Below, in pieces: positions 53,902 through 62,066 of a stretch of 64,000 nt of DNA. The position numbers and the translations under genes are program-made. The notes under the pieces were generated by a model that was not told the origin of the DNA, ran no database searches, and saw only the letters and a program-made list of their open reading frames with translations. Positions within the stretch are counted from its first letter, which is position 1. Every line of letters starts with the position of its first letter. The stretch comes from Tannerellaceae bacterium (GTDB taxonomy: Bacteria > Bacteroidota > Bacteroidia > Bacteroidales > Tannerellaceae). Location of the stretch: contig JAISMW010000012.1 of NCBI GenBank assembly GCA_031276545.1, forward strand, positions 1 to 64,000, written 5' to 3'.

Positions 53902-55205
53902 CAGTCCAGATAGTCCAGTGTGGGTTCGCCGATTATCCGGCGAAGCGTATTTTTCAAAATCGTATGCTGGATAAACAAATCATGCTCGGGGACGCTGTCC
54001 GGGGCGTGCATCGGGCTTTTAAAATAGAACGACAGCCACGACTGGATGCCGGAAAAGCCGCAACGCAGCGCCAAGTCGGAGAACAGCACCAGGTCGAGGC
54101 ACAGCGGCGCCGCCAGAATGGAGTCGCGGCAGAGGAAGTCCACCTTCAACTGCATGGGATACCCCAGCCATCCGACGATGTCTATATTATCCCATCCTTC
54201 CTTATTGTCTTTACGTGGCGGGTAATAGTTGATGCGTACCTTGTGATAGATATTGCCGTACAGTTCGGGATACACGTCCGTCTGAAGGATGGTGTCGATG
54301 ACCGACAGCTTGCTGACTTCCTTTGTCTTGAACGACCCCGGATCGTCCAGCACTTCGCCGTCGCGGTTGCCCAATATATTGGTGGAGAACCACCCGTCCA
54401 GTCCCAGCATACGCGTTTTAAGCATCGGCGCCAGTACGGTTTTCAGCAGGGTTTGTCCGGTTTTATAGTCTTTCCCGCAGACAGGAACCTTTTTAAGTGC
54501 GGCAAGCTCCCACATTGCCGGGATATCCACACAAAGGTTGGGAGCGCCCATGATGAAGGGAGCACCTTCGGATATGGCCGCATACGCATAGCACATGCTG
54601 GGGGAAATCACTTCCGTGCGGTCGTCGTCCAGCGCCTGTTCGAAAGCGGCGAGGCTTTCGTGTTCGGGACTCTGCGGGATATAAATCTCCGTACTTGCCG
54701 CCCACATCACAACAATTCGTTCGCACTGATGTTCGTCTTTGAAGCTGCGGATATCTTCCCGCAACCGTTCGGTGAGTTCCCGGCGCGAAGCCGCTGCTTT
54801 GACGTGTGTTCCATGCAGCCGTTTCACAAAATGCCGATCAAACACGGCAGGTATAGGCCGGATAGCTTCCAGTTCGTCTTTCACTACATCCAGGTCTTCC
54901 TTTTTCAGCACTTCGGCATGTTGGGCTGCCTCATAAATATTATCCTCAAAAATATCCCATCCGCCGAACACCAAATCGTCCAGCGTGGCCAGGGGTACCA
55001 CATCTTTTATTTTAGGGAAACGGTTCTCGCTACGCTTTCCCAGACGGATGGTAGCCAACTGCGTGATGGAACCTATGGGTTTACCGAACCCTTTACGGAC
55101 AGACAATGTGCCTGCAATAAACGTGGAAGCTACGGCGCCTCCCACTCCCACAACAAGAACGCCGAGCTTTCCTTCGGCCTCTTTTACTTCAACTGTTGTT
55201 ACCAT
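53901..55205 (-). CDS. myo-Inositol-1-phosphate synthase (434 aa)
   Basis: Converts glucose 6-phosphate to myo-inositol 1-phosphate using NAD. The Rossmann motif GVLVVGVGGAVASTFIAG opens the protein. Family blocks follow: VFGGWDIFEDNIYEAA, VMWAASTEIY, the catalytic-domain region VPVCGKDYKTGQTLLKTVLAPM, STNILGNRDGEVLDDP and GWLGYPMQLKVDFLCRDSILAAPLCLDL. Length fits bacterial and archaeal members. It is the first gene of the operon and supplies inositol phosphate for the downstream lipid steps. A promoter box lies 28 nt upstream of the start. Confidence 0.94.
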   Translation of the reverse strand: MVTTVEVKEAEGKLGVLVVGVGGAVASTFIAGTLSVRKGFGKPIGSITQLATIRLGKRSENRFPKIKDVVPLATLDDLVFGGWDIFEDNIYEAAQHAEVLKKEDLDVVKDELEAIRPIPAVFDRHFVKRLHGTHVKAAASRRELTERLREDIRSFKDEHQCERIVVMWAASTEIYIPQSPEHESLAAFEQALDDDRTEVISPSMCYAYAAISEGAPFIMGAPNLCVDIPAMWELAALKKVPVCGKDYKTGQTLLKTVLAPMLKTRMLGLDGWFSTNILGNRDGEVLDDPGSFKTKEVSKLSVIDTILQTDVYPELYGNIYHKVRINYYPPRKDNKEGWDNIDIVGWLGYPMQLKVDFLCRDSILAAPLCLDLVLFSDLALRCGFSGIQSWLSFYFKSPMHAPDSVPEHDLFIQHTILKNTLRRIIGEPTLDYLD

Positions 55206-55232
55206 GAATTATGTTTTACGTAGATATAGTTG

Positions 55233-55240
55233 CAAAGGTA
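55233..55240 (-). promoter_or_regulatory. Predicted promoter -7 box of the inositol-lipid operon
   Basis: Minus-strand TACCTTTG, 28 nt before the synthase start codon. Confidence 0.55.
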
Positions 55241-55329
55241 TATTTTTTTCGTATCACGTTTTGGTTGCATACATTACTTTATTAGTCAAAAAGCTATTTT
55301 TCTTTTACTGTTACATTATATCCGCACAG

Positions 55330-56030
55330 TCAACTTTCAATTCTCAACTCTCAACTCTGTAAGTTTTCTGTTGCATTAACTGCAACAACTTTCATTTGCT
55401 GTTACAGTCCTGTTACACCTGAAAACCCTGTAAAATCAGGGATTTTGCAGGGCGGCGCATCACGGGTTTTTTCGGTTTTTTTAGCGATTTCCTCAAACCG
55501 CGCAGGGTTGCCGGCTTCGCAATACGCTTATAACCAATATGCTTTCGACATCCCTGCAAAAGGCTATACTTCCTGCCGCAAAAAACAAACCGTGCTGAAA
55601 ATTAGGGGAAAGGGGAGAAGAAATGTGACATTAAAACCTTCGTTTAAATGTGGCAACAAATGTAGCACAAAAAAACAGCTTATCCAAATGAAATACAGGA
55701 TTTTTCTATTCCCCCGCCAAGCTGTGACATTAAAACGAAGGTTTTACTGTAACACTTCTTCTCCCCTTTCCCCCTAATTTTCAGCACGGTTTGTTTTTTG
55801 CATCCGGAAACAGGATGTTCGGGGGAATGTGACAAGTATTCTGATTTTGAGATCGTTGAAGATCTTTCGACCCGGCAAGATTTGATGCATTTTCAGGAAA
55901 TCTCCCGAAAACCCCGGAAATCCGCGTGACACATACCCCTGCCCCCCCTGATTTTACAGGGTTTTTAGATGTTACAGTTCATGTAGCAGATAAAGAAAAA
56001 TGTTACATATAGAGTTGAGTGTTGAAATTC
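55330..56030. repeat. Nested imperfect palindrome, about 700 bp, non-coding
   Basis: Outer arms are about 55330-55445 and 55945-56030; both contain AACCCTGTAAAATCAGGG-type sequence in opposite orientation, next to tracts related to CTCAACTCT. Inner arms of about 73 bp lie at 55578-55650 and 55729-55803 (core GTGCTGAAAATTAGGGG and its complement) with a few mismatches. Each outer arm carries CCCTG-ATTTTA-CAGGG followed by T, reading outward. No protein is recognisable in it. Confidence 0.85.
55657..55688 (-). promoter_or_regulatory. Complete Bacteroidetes-type promoter between the inner arms
   Basis: On the minus strand TTTG (55688-55685), a 20-nt spacer and TACATTTG (55664-55657) match the -33/-7 consensus with canonical spacing. 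The predicted start is near 55650, the edge of the inner left arm. The outward terminator-like hairpin at 55425-55441 would end a transcript of roughly 230 nt. Confidence 0.55.
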
Positions 56031-56160
56031 AATGCCGTTTACTTTAAGAAACAGCCATGAGCGTTAATGAGCGCTGCTTATAAACGCTAATAAGCGCCGA
56101 TAAAAAGTTAAGATCAATGAATTACAGAAGGTTATAGCTGTTTCTTAAGTAAACGGCATT
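56031..56160. repeat. Hairpin-ended 130-bp element
   Basis: AATGCCGTTTACTTTAAG through AAACAGC (56031-56055) is inverted at 56137-56160 with a one-base length difference. The interior has AGCG-rich short repeats (56057-56098) with alternating GAGCGTTAAT and CGCTAATAAG patterns. It looks like a small MITE or a structured RNA. Confidence 0.6.
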
Positions 56161-56178
56161 GAGTTGAAATTTGAAAAT

Positions 56179-56388
56179 GACTTTGTTGCAACAGTAGTAA
56201 AAGACATGAAAAGTGGCTTATTGGATGTGTTTTTGTACTTGGAAAACAAAAAACAGAGGTCTGTCTCAAATGTCTAACCCTAAATAAATTTAAAGACACA
56301 GGGATGCCCGATGCTTGTAAAGCCGGTTGATTTTTATACAGCGACAGTAAAAAAATGATTCCGCTTTGACGGCCGTTGCAACAAAGTC
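56179..56388. repeat. 210-bp segment with perfect 14-bp inverted ends
   Basis: GACTTTGTTGCAAC (56179-56192) is repeated inverted at 56375-56388, with 182 bp between. The interior includes GGTCTGTCTCAAATGTCTAA, which resembles an insertion-sequence end. No promoter box is seen inside. MITE, IS remnant and invertible segment are all possible. Confidence 0.5.
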
Positions 56389-56485
56389 GTTGAAAGTTAT
56401 TGAAGAGCTGTTGGACATATCCCAATCATAAAAATCAAAAGAATCACAGTTCAGACAATTAAGATTCACTGTTCGTTAATTTCCA

Positions 56486-56493
56486 TATCTTTG
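56486..56493 (+). promoter_or_regulatory. Predicted promoter -7 box of the Wzi-like gene
   Basis: TATCTTTG, 31 nt before the ATG at 56524. Confidence 0.55.
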
Positions 56494-56523
56494 GCGTTTG
56501 AATAAAGATTAAAAGCGTTTTAA

Positions 56524-57990
56524 ATGACACGAAAGAGAGTTTTTTTTAAATGCCGGTTGTGGCTGCTGTGGCTTTGCGCGCCGTATGCACATTCGCAGCT
56601 TGTGACGGGCATGAATTATATGGTTGAGCTGAGCGCTACGGGAGGGAAGGGCGATTACAGTCCTTTCTGGTTGACGTCGAACCGGTACGGGCTGTCTTCC
56701 GTCCGTAACGGAAACGGATATGTACGGGGCGGGATTTTCCGCCCTCAGGAAGGCGACAGGATGTTTTCGTATGCGTTCGGTCTGGACTGGGCGGTGACTC
56801 GCCGTTTTACGTCTTCCTTTGTGATTCATCAGGTATATCTGGATTTGAAATACGGCGTGCTGAATCTCGGCATCGGCAGCAAGGAGCGCGATACGGAACT
56901 GAAGAACCAATACCTCAGCACCGGAGGAATGACCTTTTCGAGGAATGCACGCCCGATACCGCAGGTGCGCATGGAGATTCCGGAGTATTGGGTCATACCC
57001 GGTTCGAAGGAGATGCTTGCCGCCCGGGGGCATGTGGCATACGGTCTGTTTACGGACGACAAATGGCAGAAGCATTTTACTCTTCAGAATCGTAAGTACA
57101 CGGAGGATGTGTTGTTTCACTCCAAATCCGTTTTTCTAAGGATTGGCAACGAAGCGAAGCGTCCGCTGGTTTTCGAGGGAGGCATCGAGATGGCTTCGCA
57201 ATTCAGGGGGAGGGTGTACAACCGTTATCCCGAACCGCTTGACATGCGAAGCGGCTGGATGGATTTCGTGAAAGTACTGATACCGTCCGGCAGCGATCCT
57301 ACCGACGGCGAGAACCCGAATGTATACGGGAACCACGTGGGGAACTGGAATTTTTCTCTTTCATATACCTTCCCCCGGTGGAAGGTGCGTACATATTATG
57401 ATCATTACTTCGACGATCATTCCATGCTGTTTTTCGAATATGCCTGGATAGACGCTCTGGCGGGTCTGGAGATTACGCTGCCCTCGAATCCCGCCGTGGC
57501 GAGTATCGTGTATGAGTATGTGGGAACCAAAGACCAGGCTGGCCCCATCTATCATGATCGTACACCGGGTATCCCCGACCAGATTAGCGCCCGCGACAAT
57601 TATTACAATCACGGGCTGTATGCGTCGTGGCAGCATTGGGGGATGGGGATAGGGAATCCGCTGCTTGTTTCGCCGATATATAATACGGACGGGGCGATAG
57701 TTTTCCATGCGAACCGCATAAAAGCCCATCATCTGGGAGTGTCGGGGCGTCCGCTTCCGGAGGTGAATTACCGTGTGCTTCTGTCCCACACCCGCAGTTG
57801 GGGGACATACGATACGCCCTTTGTAGATATAAGAAGGAATACCGCCGTGCTGCTTGAAGCTGGTTTCACTCCCCGCGCCTTGCAAGGCTGGGAGTTCACG
57901 GCCTCGTTTGCCTTCGATCGCGGAGATTTAATCGGGCATAATACGGGCGGCATGATTCGTGTGCGCAAGAGCGGTCTACTTACTGAATAA
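56524..57990 (+). CDS. Wzi-like capsule-assembly outer-membrane protein (488 aa)
   Basis: A signal peptide (LWLLWLCAPYAHSQ) is followed by MVELSATGGKGDYSPFWLTSNRYGL and a beta-barrel pattern of alternating residues to the C-terminus (GMIRVRKSGLL). The segment RPIPQVRMEIPEYWVIPG and the strands FSLSYTFPRWKVRTYYDHYFDDHSML match the Cap_assemb_Wzi family. The family helps anchor capsule at the cell surface; Bacteroidetes members are widespread and their exact role is less certain. It is preceded by the repeat-rich region and followed 38 nt later by a small lipoprotein gene. Confidence 0.82.
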   Translation: MTRKRVFFKCRLWLLWLCAPYAHSQLVTGMNYMVELSATGGKGDYSPFWLTSNRYGLSSVRNGNGYVRGGIFRPQEGDRMFSYAFGLDWAVTRRFTSSFVIHQVYLDLKYGVLNLGIGSKERDTELKNQYLSTGGMTFSRNARPIPQVRMEIPEYWVIPGSKEMLAARGHVAYGLFTDDKWQKHFTLQNRKYTEDVLFHSKSVFLRIGNEAKRPLVFEGGIEMASQFRGRVYNRYPEPLDMRSGWMDFVKVLIPSGSDPTDGENPNVYGNHVGNWNFSLSYTFPRWKVRTYYDHYFDDHSMLFFEYAWIDALAGLEITLPSNPAVASIVYEYVGTKDQAGPIYHDRTPGIPDQISARDNYYNHGLYASWQHWGMGIGNPLLVSPIYNTDGAIVFHANRIKAHHLGVSGRPLPEVNYRVLLSHTRSWGTYDTPFVDIRRNTAVLLEAGFTPRALQGWEFTASFAFDRGDLIGHNTGGMIRVRKSGLLTE

Positions 57991-58028
57991 ACAGGCAGGA
58001 CGCCTGTCTGATTTTAAATTTTATTCGT

Positions 58029-58445
58029 ATGAAAAAGAAAAATATCCTGTATTGTTTGATTTTTATATGGCTTGCCTCCTCCTGCTACAAAGCTTCGATG
58101 AACGGGAAACTGGACGGGATGTGGCAACTGATGGAGATAGATAAGGCCGGCGGAGAATGTGTGGATACGAAGCAGGAGCGGCGATATTACAGCATACAGC
58201 TTCGTCTGCTGAGTTTAAGGAAAGCGGACGGCTATCAGTTTTTAGGCCGTTTTGTGTATACCGGCGATTCGCTGTGGATACATGACGTGAGGATTTATCA
58301 GGCGGAAGACAGGCCGGCTTCGAAAGAACAGCTTCTTCCCTTTGGCATAAGCGATCTGTCCGAACGTTTCAAAGTGGAAACAATAACGCATGAGCAAATG
58401 ATTTTGAAATCGGAATATGCCACTCTCCGTTTCCGGAAGTTTTAA
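58029..58445 (+). CDS. Small lipocalin-like lipoprotein (138 aa)
   Basis: Lipoprotein signal ending LASSCYKA (Cys20). NGKLDGMWQLMEIDKAGGE opens a lipocalin/DUF4488-like barrel, with later strands YQFLGRFVYTGDSLWIHDV and ITHEQMILKSEYATLRFRKF. Likely envelope-located; ligand unknown. It may be co-transcribed with the Wzi-like gene (38-nt gap). Its stop overlaps the convergent folB stop by 4 nt. Confidence 0.75.
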   Translation: MKKKNILYCLIFIWLASSCYKASMNGKLDGMWQLMEIDKAGGECVDTKQERRYYSIQLRLLSLRKADGYQFLGRFVYTGDSLWIHDVRIYQAEDRPASKEQLLPFGISDLSERFKVETITHEQMILKSEYATLRFRKF

Positions 58446-58828
58446 AGGTTCTGTTCGTCTTCGTCCCCCCGGAAGGTTTCTTTGAGGATGACGGATGCGC
58501 TATGGATATCGCCGGCTATGGGGGGATTCAGTTTCGCGAGAGAGAGCTCTATTTCGGTGATTGAGGGGAAATGATTTTTCAGGGATCGGAGGATTCTCCC
58601 GGCGGCATGTTCCAGAAGTTTTGAGGGCGTATTCATCTCTTTTTTAACGAGTGAGTATACGGTTGCATAGTTGATGGTGGCGTGTATGCCGTCTTCCGAG
58701 ATGGCCTTTTCCAGGGGTGCGGTGAGCGTCAGATTCACCAGAAAATCGTTGCCCACACATCTTTCCTGCGGCGAAACGCCATGAAAGGCATAAAATTTCA
58801 TATCTCTCAACATTATTTTACTTATCAT
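58442..58828 (-). CDS. folB: Dihydroneopterin aldolase (128 aa)
   Basis: Folate-pathway enzyme that cleaves dihydroneopterin. Conserved features are MLRDMKFYAFHGVSPQERCVGNDFLVNLTL (substrate-binding YAFHGV), TINYATVYSLVKKEM and the catalytic-region LLEHAAGRILRSL, then the strand KLNPPIAGDIHSASVIL. Length is normal. It converges with the lipocalin-like gene and is divergent from the bactofilin gene. Confidence 0.93.
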   Translation of the reverse strand: MISKIMLRDMKFYAFHGVSPQERCVGNDFLVNLTLTAPLEKAISEDGIHATINYATVYSLVKKEMNTPSKLLEHAAGRILRSLKNHFPSITEIELSLAKLNPPIAGDIHSASVILKETFRGDEDEQNL

Positions 58829-58889
58829 ATTTTAGGATAATTAAGAGGTAAAAGTACCAAAAGAGCCTTAGACTGCAAAAATATAATTT

Positions 58890-58897
58890 TATATTTG
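58890..58897 (+). promoter_or_regulatory. Predicted promoter -7 box of the bactofilin gene
   Basis: TATATTTG, 32 nt before the ATG at 58929. Confidence 0.55.
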
Positions 58898-58928
58898 CAC
58901 ACTATCTCGAATATATACTATAATTTAT

Positions 58929-59291
58929 ATGAAAATTAAGTTTAAAGAAGAAGCACCTTCAAACGGCTTGCATAATATTTTGGCTGTAGGAACGACCGTG
59001 AGAGGTGATGTAATAACCGACGGCGATTTCCGCTTGAACGGCAGAGTGGAAGGCAATATCAATTGTGCTGCCAAAATAGTCATAGGCCCTAAAGGACATA
59101 TTGACGGTGATATCGTGTCTGTGAATGCCGAAATATTAGGTACCGTTGTAGGGAGTATCCGTACAAGCGGTGCGTTAGTCTTGAAAGCCTCATCCATTGT
59201 TACCGGCGACATTTATGCGCAAACGCTCGAAATAGAGCCCAATGCGAAATTCAGCGGAGTCTGCAATATGTTGTCGGATATAAAGGAATAA
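58929..59291 (+). CDS. Bactofilin, polymer-forming cytoskeletal protein (120 aa)
   Basis: The right-handed beta-helix core is seen as short repeats: LAVGTTVRGDVITDGDFRLNGRVEGNI, IVIGPKGHIDGDIVSVNAEILGTVVGSI, LVLKASSIVTGDIYAQTLEIEPNAKF. N- and C-terminal tails are short, typical of minimal bactofilins that polymerise under the inner membrane. It has its own promoter and converges with malQ. Confidence 0.93.
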   Translation: MKIKFKEEAPSNGLHNILAVGTTVRGDVITDGDFRLNGRVEGNINCAAKIVIGPKGHIDGDIVSVNAEILGTVVGSIRTSGALVLKASSIVTGDIYAQTLEIEPNAKFSGVCNMLSDIKE

Positions 59292-59335
59292 GACGGGGGA
59301 TGAAAAGCCGGGAGGAAGCCTGAAGGGGTTTCTTC

Positions 59336-62020
59336 TTACTTTCTTCCGCTGCTTTTTATCAAAGAGATTATTTTTTCATTTAATCTGTCTGCTACCAGCA
59401 ATTCTTCGATTGTAATGTGCATGCGATAACGCCAGTAATGTGCAGCGTGAGCAGGTATGTTAATTCGTTCGGCATCATAGTTTTTTCGTCTCAGGGCGCT
59501 GTCTGTGGCAAGCCAATCCTGTAGGGGGATGATGGCCAGCATGGAAGGCGCCTTCAAATGGTTGCGGATGATGCGTTCGGCTATTTCCGGCGTACATTCG
59601 GGCGCTTCTCCGGGCAGTTGCAATACATGGTTGTAGTAGCGTTGCGTCTTATCCCGGTCTTCCTTCCACCAATTTCTGAGGGGAGACATATCGTGGGTGG
59701 ACGTAGTGCAAACGGAAAGATACGGCAGGCGGTTCATATCCGTAAATTCCGTGTGGGGCTGTTTCGGCATGCGTTCTATTTCAAGACTGAGTATTTGCAG
59801 TTTGTTCATTACTTCGGGCACTGATTCCGGTATCATGCCCAGGTCTTCCCCGCAAATCAGCATCTGTGTGGACACAATCAGCGGCGTCAGCCGTTTGCAG
59901 GCTTGTTCTTTCCAGAAGCCGGAATGCCTCCGGTAAAAGAAATCCCAGTACAGATGGTCGAACGCATAGCGGTCTGCGCTGCTTAACTCGTGGTACAAAA
60001 ACGATTGAGCAGCCGAGATACGCGGATGAAACTTCTCTTTTTGATAAGGGTCGCGCAGGAATAATACTTCGCAGGCGATATGAAGCAGTCCCTTTTTCTT
60101 GCGGAGCGAAGCGTCGTCTGTCTTTCCGGCAAACAGGGCCTCTGTTTTAGCTTGCGTGTTGCAAAACGGTTTCAGTACAAAATGGTGGGAAGACGACTGC
60201 GCCAGATAGGTATCCATCACCTCGTTTGCCCATTCGCCGAACAGTTCGGGGAGATATTGTTGGTGAATATGCGGTGTGGTGAAGCGTTTTTCGTTGAAAC
60301 AGATGCCGTATTGTTCTATCTCGTCTTTGGATAACGGCAGGGCGGGATTGAAATGGCCGCACAATCCTTCGGTATAATCCGGCGGAATCTCCCAGATCCG
60401 GAAAAAGCCCAGAATGTGGTCGATCCGTAAACAATCGAAATAGTCGCTTAATTTGGCAAACCGCTTTTTCCACCAGGCAAAGCGGTTTTTCTCCATCATC
60501 TCCCAATTGTAAGTAGGAAACGTCCAGTTTTGCCCGATTGTAGAGAAGTCGTCGGGAGGAGCTCCGGCCTGTCCGTCCATGTTAAAGCAGGAGGGCTCCG
60601 TCCACACCTCCACGCTGTTTCGATTGACGCCGATGGGCAAATCTCCCTTCAGTACGATTCCATTCTTCCGGGCATACCCGGAAACGGCTTTACACTGTGT
60701 ATGCAGGACAAACTGGAGGAAGAAAGAGAACGCTATTTTAGGGTAGGATTCGCTCTCTTTACGGCAAAGCTCCAGGGCTCTCGCCTTATTGTAGACGGCA
60801 TCACTTCCCCACTTCGAGAAATCGGTTGTTTGATATGTATCACGGAAATAAGTATATACGGCATACGGGATCAGCCAGTCTTGATTTTGTGAAAAGAATT
60901 CCCTGAACGCTACGCTTTCAATGGTCTGCATTCCTTCCTGTTCGAAGAAGATGCGGCAGTATTCCATTTTACAGGCTACCACTGCTTCATAATCTATTTC
61001 CTCTTTCCGGTTCAGCTCTTCCTGTTTTTCGGCAAAGAAAGCGGCTTTCCAGGCATCTTTCAGGTTTCCCATCCACGGGAGACTGATATACATCGGATGC
61101 AGGGCGTAGATGGAGATGGCGTTGTAAGGATACGAATCCGTCCACGTATGCGTAGCCATTGTGTCATTCATCGGCAAAACCTGGATCATGCGCTGGCCGG
61201 TTTTCTTGATCCAGTCGATAAACAAACGCAAGTCTCCCAAATCGCCTGCGCCGAAACTGTTCGCAGAGCGTAAAGAAAAAACGGGAATGACCGATCCGGT
61301 CGCTCTCCAGGGCGGAAGATTGTCGCGAAAATAAAGCCCCGACACACAAACTGTTTCTCCTTTTTCCTGAGCGGGAAGATTTAACACACGGTTTTCGTCC
61401 GATTCCCAGTAAAGGGGTGCGCGGGTATCGCTGTCCAATACCAGGAATTTGTATTCTAACGGATACTGAATATCTTCGGCATCCAGGTTTATATGCCATT
61501 CGGGGAATGTATCGCAACTGAGAATCAAGGCCTTTTCCGGTTGCCAGAGGCCAAGGCACATCTGATTCCCCGTTATGGCCAGGCTTTGATTTCTTTCTAC
61601 CCGGGGTGCGGATATTTTGACAATCAGTTTTTTTCCGCTTTTTATAGCTTGCCCGTACGTCTTGGGCGGATGTGCAAACAGACTTTGGGTAAAGGCGGAA
61701 GAATAAAAAATGATGTTGGCCGGACGTATCTGCCAATAATCGTATAATGTATAGGAGTGAAAAGATTTTTCCAGTGTGATACAATGGTTTTTTTCCCATT
61801 CCTCAAATACTTGTCGACCGTTTACTCTCAGGAAGTAACGATATTCTACGGTTTCCGTATCCGGCGCTATGTCTAATGCGAACAGCCAATTTCCGTCTCC
61901 AAGGTGTTCCATCTCTCCCGCAAGGGCTGTATCCCATGCTCCCAGTTCGGGGATTGAACCTGTGATGCATAACTTTTGTCCCCAAACGGTATGGAAATTT
62001 ATATGGAAAGAAATTTTCAT
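59336..62020 (-). CDS. malQ: 4-alpha-glucanotransferase with N-terminal starch-binding domains (894 aa)
   Basis: Two CBM20-like domains fill the first ~250 residues (FHTVWGQKLCITGSIPELGAWDTALA; SLAITGNQMCLGLWQPEKAL). The GH77 barrel follows: SLRSANSFGAGDLGDLRLFIDW, DLPIGVNRNSVEVWTEPSCF, the nucleophile region CLRIDHILGFFRIW, the acid/base in LICGEDLGMIPESVPEVM and CTTSTHDMSPLRNWW. It moves maltosyl and longer units between alpha-1,4-glucans, in storage or maltodextrin metabolism. I chose the ATG at 62020, which begins the first CBM directly; an ATG at 62074 would overlap the ribonucleotide reductase stop and add 18 polar residues. Confidence 0.93.
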   Translation of the reverse strand: MKISFHINFHTVWGQKLCITGSIPELGAWDTALAGEMEHLGDGNWLFALDIAPDTETVEYRYFLRVNGRQVFEEWEKNHCITLEKSFHSYTLYDYWQIRPANIIFYSSAFTQSLFAHPPKTYGQAIKSGKKLIVKISAPRVERNQSLAITGNQMCLGLWQPEKALILSCDTFPEWHINLDAEDIQYPLEYKFLVLDSDTRAPLYWESDENRVLNLPAQEKGETVCVSGLYFRDNLPPWRATGSVIPVFSLRSANSFGAGDLGDLRLFIDWIKKTGQRMIQVLPMNDTMATHTWTDSYPYNAISIYALHPMYISLPWMGNLKDAWKAAFFAEKQEELNRKEEIDYEAVVACKMEYCRIFFEQEGMQTIESVAFREFFSQNQDWLIPYAVYTYFRDTYQTTDFSKWGSDAVYNKARALELCRKESESYPKIAFSFFLQFVLHTQCKAVSGYARKNGIVLKGDLPIGVNRNSVEVWTEPSCFNMDGQAGAPPDDFSTIGQNWTFPTYNWEMMEKNRFAWWKKRFAKLSDYFDCLRIDHILGFFRIWEIPPDYTEGLCGHFNPALPLSKDEIEQYGICFNEKRFTTPHIHQQYLPELFGEWANEVMDTYLAQSSSHHFVLKPFCNTQAKTEALFAGKTDDASLRKKKGLLHIACEVLFLRDPYQKEKFHPRISAAQSFLYHELSSADRYAFDHLYWDFFYRRHSGFWKEQACKRLTPLIVSTQMLICGEDLGMIPESVPEVMNKLQILSLEIERMPKQPHTEFTDMNRLPYLSVCTTSTHDMSPLRNWWKEDRDKTQRYYNHVLQLPGEAPECTPEIAERIIRNHLKAPSMLAIIPLQDWLATDSALRRKNYDAERINIPAHAAHYWRYRMHITIEELLVADRLNEKIISLIKSSGRK

Positions 62021-62066
62021 GTTTCTCTGCTTTTGTTGCAGGTCAGATCCACCTTTTATGTTGTCT

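Noticed and set aside
56132..56425. 97-codon minus-strand frame upstream of the Wzi-like gene
   Set aside because: It spans the inverted repeats at 56137-56160 and 56179-56388 and resembles no protein.
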